The notes beneath the pieces were generated by a model. It was not told where the DNA came from and searched no databases. It saw only the letters and a list, made by a program, of their open reading frames with translations. Of a stretch of DNA of 10,313 nt, positions 1 to 6,758 are shown piece after piece (position 1 is the first letter of the stretch; each line of letters begins with the position of its first letter). A program made the position numbers and the translations under genes. This stretch comes from CAZUTK01 sp964623265 (GTDB lineage: Bacteria > Electryoneota > B3-LCP), in NCBI GenBank assembly GCA_964623265.1, contig CAZUTK010000086.1:1-10313 (forward strand), in the 5' to 3' direction.

Positions 1-684
1 GAATTTGAACCGATCCCTTATGATTGGGTGGAAATCAATCCCAATCGTCCGGGCGCCTTGCCCGGGCAGGATACTGGGCTGAACGGTGACAACCAAATGT
101 CGGAGCCGATCAATATCGGGTTCGCTTTTCCCTATTACGGCAGTTCCTATGTGCAGATCCTGATCTGCTCGAACGGATTCGTCTCCTTCACCGATACGGA
201 TTCCTCCGGCGAGAATCAGCAAATCCCCAATACGGCTCGACCCAATAACTTCATCGCCCCTTACTGGGATGACCTGAATCTGAATCCGGTCACCGGACAC
301 GGGAAATGCTACTACTATTACGACGCCGCGGGCAGTCGCTTCATCGTGGAATGGGACAGCGTCGCTCATGCGGATCCCGATGCAGCCGGTGCATACTTCA
401 CTTTCGAAATGATCCTTTACCCCAACGAAGACATTGATTTTCTCTACAAGGCGATCGTGCCGGGATCCCTGTCGCTCTTCCCTTCGGCGACCGTTGGCAA
501 AGAGAACGGCAACGGCACGGCGGGAGTGAAGGTGACCTTCAACGGCTCAGGTCCTCAAGAACCGGCGTCCGGGCTGGGTCTGCGGATCTATCGCCCGCTG
601 TCGTTCACGGTCAGCTACGTGTATATCGTGAATTTCTCGGAGTATCTTTATAACCTGATCGAACATATCGAAGAACTAATCTGA
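1..684 (+). CDS. Secreted beta-sandwich protein, C-terminal fragment (5' end outside window)
   Basis: The reading frame is open from base 1 to a TGA at 682-684, so the gene begins upstream. The GTG at 28 is only an internal codon. About 227 residues are visible. Residues roughly 35-190 resemble the extracellular beta-sandwich common in secreted proteins and peptidases of T9SS-bearing phyla: a 'GFAFPYYG' strand, 'CSNGFVSF', 'FIAPYWDDL', 'FIVEWDSV', a 'MILYPNEDIDF' strand and a late 'ATVGKENGNGTAG' segment. In that family the module usually sits beside a catalytic domain or before a sorting tail. Here it ends in about 30 residues rich in Tyr, Ile and Leu, with no T9SS sorting motif. No catalytic residues are visible, so enzymatic function cannot be assigned. 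It may be the end of a larger protease or adhesin. The domain resemblance is from pattern memory, and the extracellular location is inferred. Confidence 0.75.
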   Translation, partial: EFEPIPYDWVEINPNRPGALPGQDTGLNGDNQMSEPINIGFAFPYYGSSYVQILICSNGFVSFTDTDSSGENQQIPNTARPNNFIAPYWDDLNLNPVTGHGKCYYYYDAAGSRFIVEWDSVAHADPDAAGAYFTFEMILYPNEDIDFLYKAIVPGSLSLFPSATVGKENGNGTAGVKVTFNGSGPQEPASGLGLRIYRPLSFTVSYVYIVNFSEYLYNLIEHIEELI

Positions 685-818
685 CGGGAGGTGATGCCCG
701 ATTGAAGGAATTGCAAGAGATTCAGTAATTGATCTGCATTACGAAGGCGCGGTGATTTGGACGCAGCAGCCTTCCAACGAAATCGCGATACGATGGAAAG
801 AAAATACATCATCCTTAC

Positions 819-824
819 AGGAGG
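819..824 (+). promoter_or_regulatory. Ribosome-binding site of the T9SS protein gene
   Basis: A perfect AGGAGG lies four bases before the ATG at 829. It decides the start against the upstream TTG at 757 and the ATG at 793, which lack such a site and would place 12-24 extra residues in front of a clear signal peptide. The rest of the 144-base gap (685-828) shows no convincing promoter or terminator. Confidence 0.85.
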
Positions 825-828
825 AGTT

Positions 829-3783
829 ATGCGTAAAACATGCTATTCTTTTCTCTGTCTGAGCATCTTGCTGCTGGCTTTTCTGCCGGCTGCGAAGGCT
901 CAGGTCATCTTCACCATCCAGTATGATGACGGCAACTCGCAGTACTACTCCGGGCGTCCGCAGCCGAACGACACCTGCGGCGTCTGGTTCGAACCCCCCA
1001 CCGAATCCCAGATCCTCTCCGCGAAATTCAACTTCAACAACAATATGGGCGGGGATGCGCAGGTGTTCGTCTGGGACATCGTAGACGGGTTCAACCCCGA
1101 CAACTACTTCGACAACGACGAACCCGGCGCGTCGCCCGGTCCCACGCCTCTGGGGCAGGTGCTGGCGGGACCGATCCCCTACACCTTCAACAACAGTGGT
1201 ACCTGGCAGACCATCACCTTCGCGGATTACGGCTATGATCCGGAAGACCTGGACGTCGGGACGAATAACTTCTTCGTCGGCTACGTCCTGTCCGGCGGCG
1301 GCGCCCAGCCGTATTATCCCTCCATCTTAGGCGACGCCGGCGATGACCGTCCCTATCACAGCCTCTGCTGGCTGATGAATCCAGGCGGGCAATATCCAGG
1401 TCAATCCGGCTGGTGGGCGTATGGGATTGACTGGCTGCTGCGCGCCACGGTGAATATGTACGGCGATCCCCCGCCGGTGATCACCGGCATCGTGGATCGT
1501 CCCGACACCTATCTACCCGGACCCTACACGATCGTCGCCACCGTCACCGATCAGTCCACCGGCGGATCGCCCGGACAGGTCACCGCCGTGGATCTGATCT
1601 ACTCCGTGGACGGCGGGGCGGAAGTCACCGTCGCTATGACGCACACCACCGGCGACAATTATGAAGCGGATATCCCCGCCGTGCCGGTGAATTCGCTCAT
1701 CAATTACCGAGTGGAAGCGGAAGATAACGCCAACCACCATGCCGTCGCGCCCAGCATCGCCGGATTCAACTTCAGCTACCGCGCACCCAGCGGCGCCAAG
1801 ATTCTGCTGGTGAACGATGCCGGCGACCACGACGGCGAGAGCATCTACCGCTATGCACTGGAGAGCAACGGTTACGCCTACGACTTCTGGTACATCGCTT
1901 CCGGCGACGCCGAGGATATGGGCTACCCGGGATCGGATGTCATCAACACCACCAACTACAACACGGTGATCTGGTACAACGGCACTGCTCATTCCGGATC
2001 GCTGCCCGACAACGACGCCAACCTGGCGACGGATCCTGTGGCGATGTTTATGGATGACGGCGGTAATTTCTTCCTCTCCAGCTCGGACTATCTAGGCGGC
2101 GCGTTCAATCCGGACGACTGGGATGAATTCACCGCGATCCCGGGAACGTTTATGTACGAATACCTGAAGGTCGCCGACGGCTGGTCGGATGCTCACATCA
2201 ACCCAAGCACCGGCGAATCCATGGATACGCACTACACCGGCGTCGCCGGCGATCCCATCTCCGGCGTCTGGGCGGGGACCTACTTCGCCGATTACCCGAG
2301 CCCTAACTACAACGACTACTGCTACCCGCTTTCCGGAGCGGAGACCTGCTTCCTGACTCAGATTGACGACGAGTCCGCCGGCATCCGCTACGACGGAACC
2401 TACAAGATGGTCTTCCTGCCCTGGGTGCTGGAAGCCTGCGCGAGCACCAACGTCGCCGTGGGGATCCTGACCAACGTCCTGAATTACTTCGACGAAGGCA
2501 AGATCGTCATGGAAGAGGGATCCCGCTACGGAATCTACGGCAGCGATCCGCACACCGCCGTCGTGAAGATCACCGATCCGGACGGAGTGAACACCAAGGA
2601 GGTGCACTACAGCTGGGACGGCGGCAGCTACAGCGTCGCCAACCTGACCTCCATCGGCAACGACAAGTACACCTACGACTTCACCCCGCCGGGATCTTGG
2701 TCCACTCTGGACTACTACTTCACCGCCACCGATAATTTGGGCAACGCCATGGAGACGCCCATCTACTCCTGCTGGTACACCGGCGAATCATACACGGCGG
2801 GCGCCACGGTGTTGTATTGTTCGGATCAGGCTTATGAAGGTTACTTCGGAAATTTCGACAGCACCATCACCGACGCTCTAGATGCGCTAAGCGTTAATTA
2901 CGATATCTGGGATGTGGATTTGAACGGCGCTCCCGACGCCTGGACAGTGCTCAGTCATTACCAGCACGCCGTCTGGGTGGGCTATGCGGATTGGGATGAA
3001 ACTGTCTTCCCGATGAATTCGGTGGACAACCCCTTCTCTCTCTTCCTCAAGTCGGGCAAGTCGCTGCTCTTCTCCTCGGAGGAGATGCTGGGAACGTGGA
3101 CCGGCTGGAATAACGTCAGCTTCGAACCGGGCAATTTCGCTCACGACTGGTTGCACATCGGTTCCTTAGTGAACGACGCAGGCTATACCGAACTGCAGAT
3201 CACCGGCGATCCGATGGTCAGCGGGATGACGGCGCCTGTGGAGCTGACCGGATTTCCCATGGATCCGTACTCGGATTACTTCTATCCGGTAACCGCGCCC
3301 ATGGTCTCCGGGCTGTTCTACGATGCCGCCGGCGCCTGGGCGGATGGTCCCGCCGGCTTCCGGGATAATCTGGATCAGCACAACGTCGTCGCCCTCGGAT
3401 TCTGCCTCTACTTCATGGATGCGCAGAACCTCGAGACCTTCCTCGGCAACGTCCTGGATTACTTCCAAAACAATCCCGGCGTCGGTGTGGAACCGAAACA
3501 GGAATCCGGCGGTATACCGATCACATACAGCCTGGATCAGAACTATCCGAATCCTTTCAACCCCATCACCAACATCCGCTTCGCGCTGCCCGAAAACACG
3601 CGCGTGCAGCTGTCGGTTTACAACCTGATGGGGCAGGAGGTCGCCAGGCTGCTGGATCGCACCATGAACGCCGGAACGCACACCGTGACCTGGGATGCGT
3701 CGCAGATGTCTTCCGGGGTGTATTTCTACAAGATCAAGGCGGCGAATTTCGAGATGTCCCGAAAGATGATCTTAGTGAAGTAA
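829..3783 (+). CDS. T9SS-exported protein with duplicated beta-sandwich plus alpha/beta modules
   Basis: The 984-residue product has a Sec signal peptide (Arg2-Lys3, a Leu-rich core at 10-19, cleavage likely after 'AKA' at 24). Residues 25-212 form an N-terminal region with a beta-rich look, containing 'FTIQYDDGN'. Residues about 213-320 are an Ig-like sandwich ending 'INYRVEAEDNANH'. Residues about 323-555 start 'ILLVNDAGDHDG' and look like a flavodoxin-like or class I glutamine amidotransferase-like fold. The pair then repeats at about 557-655 (sandwich ending 'LDYYFTATDNLGN') and 659-880 ('VLYCSDQAYEGYFGNF'). The tail, about 899-984, has 'DQNYPNPFNPITNIRFALP', 'VYNLMGQEVARL', 'GVYFYKIKA' and a final Lys, which is a type A T9SS sorting domain. 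The tail should be removed on export and the protein released or anchored at the surface. Neither alpha/beta copy shows a recognisable Cys-His-Glu triad, so a binding or structural role is as likely as catalysis. Function is unknown. Confidence 0.9.
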   Translation: MRKTCYSFLCLSILLLAFLPAAKAQVIFTIQYDDGNSQYYSGRPQPNDTCGVWFEPPTESQILSAKFNFNNNMGGDAQVFVWDIVDGFNPDNYFDNDEPGASPGPTPLGQVLAGPIPYTFNNSGTWQTITFADYGYDPEDLDVGTNNFFVGYVLSGGGAQPYYPSILGDAGDDRPYHSLCWLMNPGGQYPGQSGWWAYGIDWLLRATVNMYGDPPPVITGIVDRPDTYLPGPYTIVATVTDQSTGGSPGQVTAVDLIYSVDGGAEVTVAMTHTTGDNYEADIPAVPVNSLINYRVEAEDNANHHAVAPSIAGFNFSYRAPSGAKILLVNDAGDHDGESIYRYALESNGYAYDFWYIASGDAEDMGYPGSDVINTTNYNTVIWYNGTAHSGSLPDNDANLATDPVAMFMDDGGNFFLSSSDYLGGAFNPDDWDEFTAIPGTFMYEYLKVADGWSDAHINPSTGESMDTHYTGVAGDPISGVWAGTYFADYPSPNYNDYCYPLSGAETCFLTQIDDESAGIRYDGTYKMVFLPWVLEACASTNVAVGILTNVLNYFDEGKIVMEEGSRYGIYGSDPHTAVVKITDPDGVNTKEVHYSWDGGSYSVANLTSIGNDKYTYDFTPPGSWSTLDYYFTATDNLGNAMETPIYSCWYTGESYTAGATVLYCSDQAYEGYFGNFDSTITDALDALSVNYDIWDVDLNGAPDAWTVLSHYQHAVWVGYADWDETVFPMNSVDNPFSLFLKSGKSLLFSSEEMLGTWTGWNNVSFEPGNFAHDWLHIGSLVNDAGYTELQITGDPMVSGMTAPVELTGFPMDPYSDYFYPVTAPMVSGLFYDAAGAWADGPAGFRDNLDQHNVVALGFCLYFMDAQNLETFLGNVLDYFQNNPGVGVEPKQESGGIPITYSLDQNYPNPFNPITNIRFALPENTRVQLSVYNLMGQEVARLLDRTMNAGTHTVTWDASQMSSGVYFYKIKAANFEMSRKMILVK

Positions 3784-3795
3784 AACATAGAGTGC

Positions 3796-3829
3796 CCGGG
3801 CGGGATCGCGGCGACGCGGTCTCCCCCGG
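3796..3829 (+). other. Strong GC-rich hairpin after the T9SS gene stop codon
   Basis: Bases 3796-3810 pair with 3815-3829 around a GCGA tetraloop. The 15-position stem has one C/C mismatch and two G-U wobbles. It begins 12 bases after the TAA at 3781-3783. There is no T-run behind it, so it is not a standard intrinsic terminator. It could stabilise the 3' end of the upstream mRNA, help end that transcript, or form the first stem of the pyr leader. The pairing is seen directly; the role is not known. Confidence 0.55.
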
Positions 3830-3833
3830 ATCA

Positions 3834-3866
3834 CCCTTTAAGCTGACCCCGCGAGGTCGGCAAGGG
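3834..3866 (+). promoter_or_regulatory. PyrR-binding RNA element (anti-antiterminator) of the pyr leader
   Basis: CCCTT (3834-3838) pairs with AAGGG (3862-3866). After an asymmetric TAA bulge, GCTGACC (3842-3848) pairs with GGTCGGC (3855-3861) around the loop CCGCGA. This matches the known PyrR-binding element in both layout and sequence: a CCTTTAA entry, a stem, a loop leading into GAGG, and a closing AAGG. It lies directly upstream of a terminator and of pyrR itself. In characterised systems, PyrR with UMP or UTP binds this RNA, stabilises it and so allows the downstream terminator to form. The recognition is from memory of the family consensus; a covariance-model search was not possible. 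Confidence 0.82.
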
Positions 3867-3880
3867 AAGCCTGAACCTCA

Positions 3881-3909
3881 GACCCTCCGCCCGCGCGGAG
3901 GGTCTTTTT
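3881..3909 (+). terminator. Intrinsic terminator acting as the pyr attenuator
   Basis: GACCCTCCGC (3881-3890) and GCGGAGGGTC (3895-3904) form a perfect 10-bp GC-rich stem with a CCGC loop, followed at once by five T (3905-3909). It stands 15 bases before the pyrR start and 14 bases after the PyrR-binding element, as expected for transcription attenuation. Bases 3851-3858 (GCGAGGTC), which belong to the PyrR-binding hairpin, can pair imperfectly with the left arm of this terminator. They therefore offer a candidate antiterminator that excludes both other structures. It could also serve as the terminator of the upstream T9SS gene. Confidence 0.85.
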
Positions 3910-3924
3910 GTGGGAGGAGCTAAC

Positions 3925-4494
3925 TTGAAATTCCGAGTGAAAGCCCGGCTGGCGGATGCGGACAACGTGCGCCGCACGCTGACCCGCCTGGCGCACGAAA
4001 TCATCGAACGCAATCGCGGCTTGGAAAACCTCGCGCTGGTCGGCATGAGGACGCGAGGCGTCTTTATCGCCGAACGTTTGCAGCGGCTGATCCGGCAGAT
4101 CGAAGGTGGCGAAGTGCCGCTGGGCATTCTGGACGTGACGCTTTACCGCGATGACTTCCGGCTGAAATTCAAACAGCCCCAGATCCAGGTCACGCAGATC
4201 AATTTCGATGTGGATGAGAAGAACATCATCCTGGTGGACGACGTCCTCTATACGGGCAGGACGGCGCGCGCCGCGATGGATGCGCTGATGGACATCGGGC
4301 GCCCGGCTCGCATCCAGCTGGCGGTGCTGGTGGACCGCGGGCATCGCGAACTGCCCATCAAGCCGGATTTCGTCGGCAAGAACGTGCCGACCTCCATCGG
4401 CGAAGAGGTGCGCGTGCGGATGCAGGAGCATGACGGCGAAGACGCCATCCTCCTGGTGGAACAGGCGCCGGAAGGCGGGGAGGGTGCCGAATGA
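3925..4494 (+). CDS. pyrR: Bifunctional pyr operon regulator / uracil phosphoribosyltransferase PyrR
   Basis: PyrR binds pyr leader mRNA in response to UMP/UTP and usually also converts uracil and PRPP to UMP. The 189-residue product fits the family length of about 180. It shows 'LALVGMRTRGVFIAERL' (37-52), 'LDVTLYRDD' (69-77) and the PRPP-binding signature 'IILVDDVLYTGRT' (101-113). It also has 'LVDRGHRELPIKPDFVGKNVPTS' spread over 135-157, typical of PyrR rather than other phosphoribosyltransferases. The start is the TTG at 3925, because GGGAGGAG (3912-3919) lies five bases before it. The in-frame GTG at 3910 overlaps the end of the terminator T-run and has no usable site. It is the first gene of pyrR-pyrB-pyrC-selB; its TGA overlaps the pyrB ATG. 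An autoregulatory RNA element and terminator precede it, supporting the RNA-binding role. The C-terminus has a short Glu/Gly-rich extension. Confidence 0.95.
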   Translation: MKFRVKARLADADNVRRTLTRLAHEIIERNRGLENLALVGMRTRGVFIAERLQRLIRQIEGGEVPLGILDVTLYRDDFRLKFKQPQIQVTQINFDVDEKNIILVDDVLYTGRTARAAMDALMDIGRPARIQLAVLVDRGHRELPIKPDFVGKNVPTSIGEEVRVRMQEHDGEDAILLVEQAPEGGEGAE

Positions 4495-5444
4495 ATCTGG
4501 AGAGTTTGAAGGATCGTCCGCTGGCGTCGAAGCATCTGCTGGGCTTGGAAGGGATGTCCGCCGTGGAGATCAAGACCATCCTGGACACCGCCGAAGCCTT
4601 AAAGGAGATCCTCGACCGTCCCATCAAGAAAGTGCCCACGCTGCGCGGCATCACCGTCGTCAACCTCTTCTTCGAAGCCTCGACGCGCACGCGCATCTCC
4701 TTCGAACTGGCGGAGAAGCGGCTCTCCGCAGATCTGGTCAACTTCAGCCAGACCGGGTCCAGCGTCGCCAAAGGGGAAACCCTGCTGGATACCGCGCGCA
4801 ACATCGAAGCTATGCGCGTGGATGTCGTGGTGATCCGGCACCGCAGTCCCGGAGCGCCGGGCTTTCTGGCGAATCACCTGAAATCCATCGTCATCAACGC
4901 CGGCGACGGCGCCCACGAACACCCCACCCAAGCGCTCTTAGACTTGCTGACTCTGCGGCAGAAATTCGGCGATGTGAAAGGGTTGAAGGTCGCCATCGTC
5001 GGCGATATCTCCCACAGCCGCGTGGCGCTCTCCAACATCTACAGCCTGAAGGCGATGGGCGCCGAAGTGATGCTCTGCGGGCCGCCGACTCTGATGCCCC
5101 GCGGCATCGAAGCGTTGAACGTCCGAGTCACGCACCGAGTGGATGACGCCATCCTCTGGGCGGACGCGTTAAATGTGCTGCGTCTGCAGCTGGAGCGCCA
5201 GCAGTCCGCGCTGCTGCCCACTCTGCGGGAGTATCACCTGACCTTCGGCATCACCCGGCGGCGTCTGGAACGACTGGGCAAGACGCCGGTGATCCTGCAT
5301 CCCGGGCCCATCAATCGCGGCGTCGAATTGGAGAGCGAAGTGGCGGACAGCGGCGCATCCGTCATTCTGGACCAAGTCACGAACGGAGTCGCCGTCCGGA
5401 TGGCGGTGCTGGTCTTGCTGTCCGCGCCGGAAGTCATGGGATAA
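4491..5444 (+). CDS. pyrB: Aspartate carbamoyltransferase catalytic subunit
   Basis: The enzyme joins carbamoyl phosphate and L-aspartate to make N-carbamoyl-L-aspartate, the committed step of UMP synthesis. The product has 317 residues, normal for the catalytic chain. Visible signatures are the carbamoyl-phosphate site 'FFEASTRTR' (60-68), the mobile loop 'SSVAKGETLLDTAR' (90-103, Lys94), 'GAHEHPTQALLD' (140-151), 'VAIVGDISHSRVALSN' (168-182) at the start of the aspartate domain, 'RLQLERQ' (231-237) and 'HPGPINRGVEL' (270-280). The ATG at 4491 overlaps the pyrR TGA (ATGA), with a GGGGAGGG purine run just upstream, so translation is probably coupled. No regulatory chain gene (pyrI) lies in the operon. 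Control is therefore likely through PyrR attenuation rather than allosteric PyrI, and the enzyme may be a plain trimer or associate with the adjacent dihydroorotase. Confidence 0.97.
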   Translation: MNLESLKDRPLASKHLLGLEGMSAVEIKTILDTAEALKEILDRPIKKVPTLRGITVVNLFFEASTRTRISFELAEKRLSADLVNFSQTGSSVAKGETLLDTARNIEAMRVDVVVIRHRSPGAPGFLANHLKSIVINAGDGAHEHPTQALLDLLTLRQKFGDVKGLKVAIVGDISHSRVALSNIYSLKAMGAEVMLCGPPTLMPRGIEALNVRVTHRVDDAILWADALNVLRLQLERQQSALLPTLREYHLTFGITRRRLERLGKTPVILHPGPINRGVELESEVADSGASVILDQVTNGVAVRMAVLVLLSAPEVMG

Positions 5445-5453
5445 GGAGAGATT

Positions 5454-6758
5454 ATGGAACCCTTCAAATTGCCGAATCAATTGGTTTTGAAAAACGCCCG
5501 TCTTATGGATCCGGCGTTGAACCTGGATCAGCGCGGGGATCTGCTCATCGAAGGCGGCGTCATCCAACGTTTGGATGCCGGGATCACCGGCAAGGCGGTC
5601 TGGGATCTGGAAGGCGCCGTCGTCTGCCCGGGATGCTTCGATCTCCACGTTCATCTGCGCGAGCCCGGCAACGAAGATGCGGAAACCATCCGCAGCGGGC
5701 AGGAAGCCGCCGCCGCCGGAGGTTTCAGCGCCATCACCGCGATGCCCAATACTTCGCCCCCTCTGGATCAGCCCGGCGTCGTGCGCTGGGTGATCGAACA
5801 GGCGGCGCTCTTTTCGCCGGTCGGAGTGCATCCGATCGCGGCGGTCACCAAGGGGCGCAAAGGGGAAGAGCTGACGGATATGGTGGAGCTTCGCCAGGCG
5901 GGAGCCGTCGCATTCAGCGACGACGGTTCGCACGTATCGTCTTCCGAAGTGATGCGGCGGGCGCTGGAGTACAGCCTGCTGGTGGATGCTCCCATCATCA
6001 CGCACGCCGAGGACGCGTCGCTGTCAAAAGGCGGCGCGATGCACGAAGGCGAAATTTCCACGCGGTTGGGTCTTGCCGGCATTCCCGATATATCCGAAGA
6101 TATCGCCACGATCCGGGATCTGACCCTGGCGGAATACACCGGAGGAAGGCTGCATCTGGCGCACATCTCGACTCGGGGCGCGCTGGCGGCGCTGGAAGCG
6201 GCGCTGCGCCGCGGCGTCCGAGCTACCGCGGAAGTCACTCCGCATCACTTGCTCTTGACCGACGCCGCTGTGATCGGCTACGACACATCCACGAAGATGA
6301 AGCCCCCTTTGCGCACGGAAAAGGACCGCCTGGCGCTCTGGGACGGCTTGCGGAACAACAGCATCAGCGTCATCGCCACGGATCACGCCCCCCACACCTT
6401 CGATGATAAAGAAGTGCCCTACGATGAAGCCGCCTTCGGCGTCATCGGTTTGGAAACCGCGCTGGCGCTGATCTGGGATCGCGGTGTGCGCGCCGGAGTG
6501 ATCGAACCGGCGCAGATGGTCCGCTTCTTATGCCATGCGCCGCGTTCCGTCGCCGGTTTGCCCATCCCCGCCCTGCAGAAAGATCAGCCGGCGGAATTGA
6601 CCGTCTTCCATCCGGAAGAAAAATGGCGGGTGGATGCGGATCGGTTCTTCAGCAAATCGAAAAACAGCCCGTTCAAGGGATGGGAATTGACGGGGCGCCC
6701 CTGGGGAGTGCTGCGCGGGAAGCTCTGGGCGGGTCGTGTGGAACCGAACCTGAAATGA
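5454..6758 (+). CDS. pyrC: Dihydroorotase, class I
   Basis: This zinc amidohydrolase interconverts N-carbamoyl-L-aspartate and L-dihydroorotate, the third step of UMP synthesis. The 434-residue product matches class I enzymes, which are longer than the roughly 350-residue class II form of E. coli. Metal and substrate residues appear intact: 'DLHVHLREPG' (63-72, His65 and His67), 'AFSDDGSHV' (153-161), 'THAED' (183-187, His184), 'LAHIS' (235-239, His237) and 'ATDHAPH' (308-314, Asp310). 'AMPNTSP' (96-102) fits the substrate-binding Asn region. It therefore looks catalytically active and not one of the degenerate dihydroorotase-like partners found in some aspartate carbamoyltransferase complexes. 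The ATG follows the pyrB stop by nine bases and is preceded by AAGGAGAG (5443-5450). Its own TGA overlaps the selB ATG. Allantoinase is a related alternative, but the pyr context argues against it. Confidence 0.96.
   Translation: MEPFKLPNQLVLKNARLMDPALNLDQRGDLLIEGGVIQRLDAGITGKAVWDLEGAVVCPGCFDLHVHLREPGNEDAETIRSGQEAAAAGGFSAITAMPNTSPPLDQPGVVRWVIEQAALFSPVGVHPIAAVTKGRKGEELTDMVELRQAGAVAFSDDGSHVSSSEVMRRALEYSLLVDAPIITHAEDASLSKGGAMHEGEISTRLGLAGIPDISEDIATIRDLTLAEYTGGRLHLAHISTRGALAALEAALRRGVRATAEVTPHHLLLTDAAVIGYDTSTKMKPPLRTEKDRLALWDGLRNNSISVIATDHAPHTFDDKEVPYDEAAFGVIGLETALALIWDRGVRAGVIEPAQMVRFLCHAPRSVAGLPIPALQKDQPAELTVFHPEEKWRVDADRFFSKSKNSPFKGWELTGRPWGVLRGKLWAGRVEPNLK

Noticed and set aside
682..760. TGA at 682 as a possible in-frame selenocysteine codon, given that selB is present
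   Set aside because: Another in-frame TGA follows within a few codons, there is no conserved sequence after it, and no SECIS-like hairpin is evident.
757..828. Upstream start for the large T9SS protein
   Set aside because: It would bury the signal peptide behind 24 polar residues. The ATG at 829 has a perfect AGGAGG and a clean signal peptide.
1513..3681. Several long minus-strand open frames (about 90-170 codons) opposite the large T9SS gene
   Set aside because: They are GC-rich mirror frames, dominated by Val, Gly, Asp, His and Arg, with no domain pattern or ribosome-binding sites. The plus strand has a complete, well-supported gene.
3910..3924. GTG start for pyrR
   Set aside because: It abuts the terminator T-run and lies before the Shine-Dalgarno site. 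The TTG at 3925 is correctly spaced.
4430..5146. A 238-codon plus-strand frame overlapping pyrB, and similar frames over pyrC (5633-6406)
   Set aside because: They are Arg/Ser/Pro-rich shifted readings of pyrB and pyrC, whose catalytic motifs are complete in the chosen frames.
6530..6754. Extended N-terminus of SelB inside pyrC
   Set aside because: The extra 75 residues are an Arg/Gly/Ser-rich shifted reading of pyrC, whereas SelB proteins begin shortly before the P-loop.
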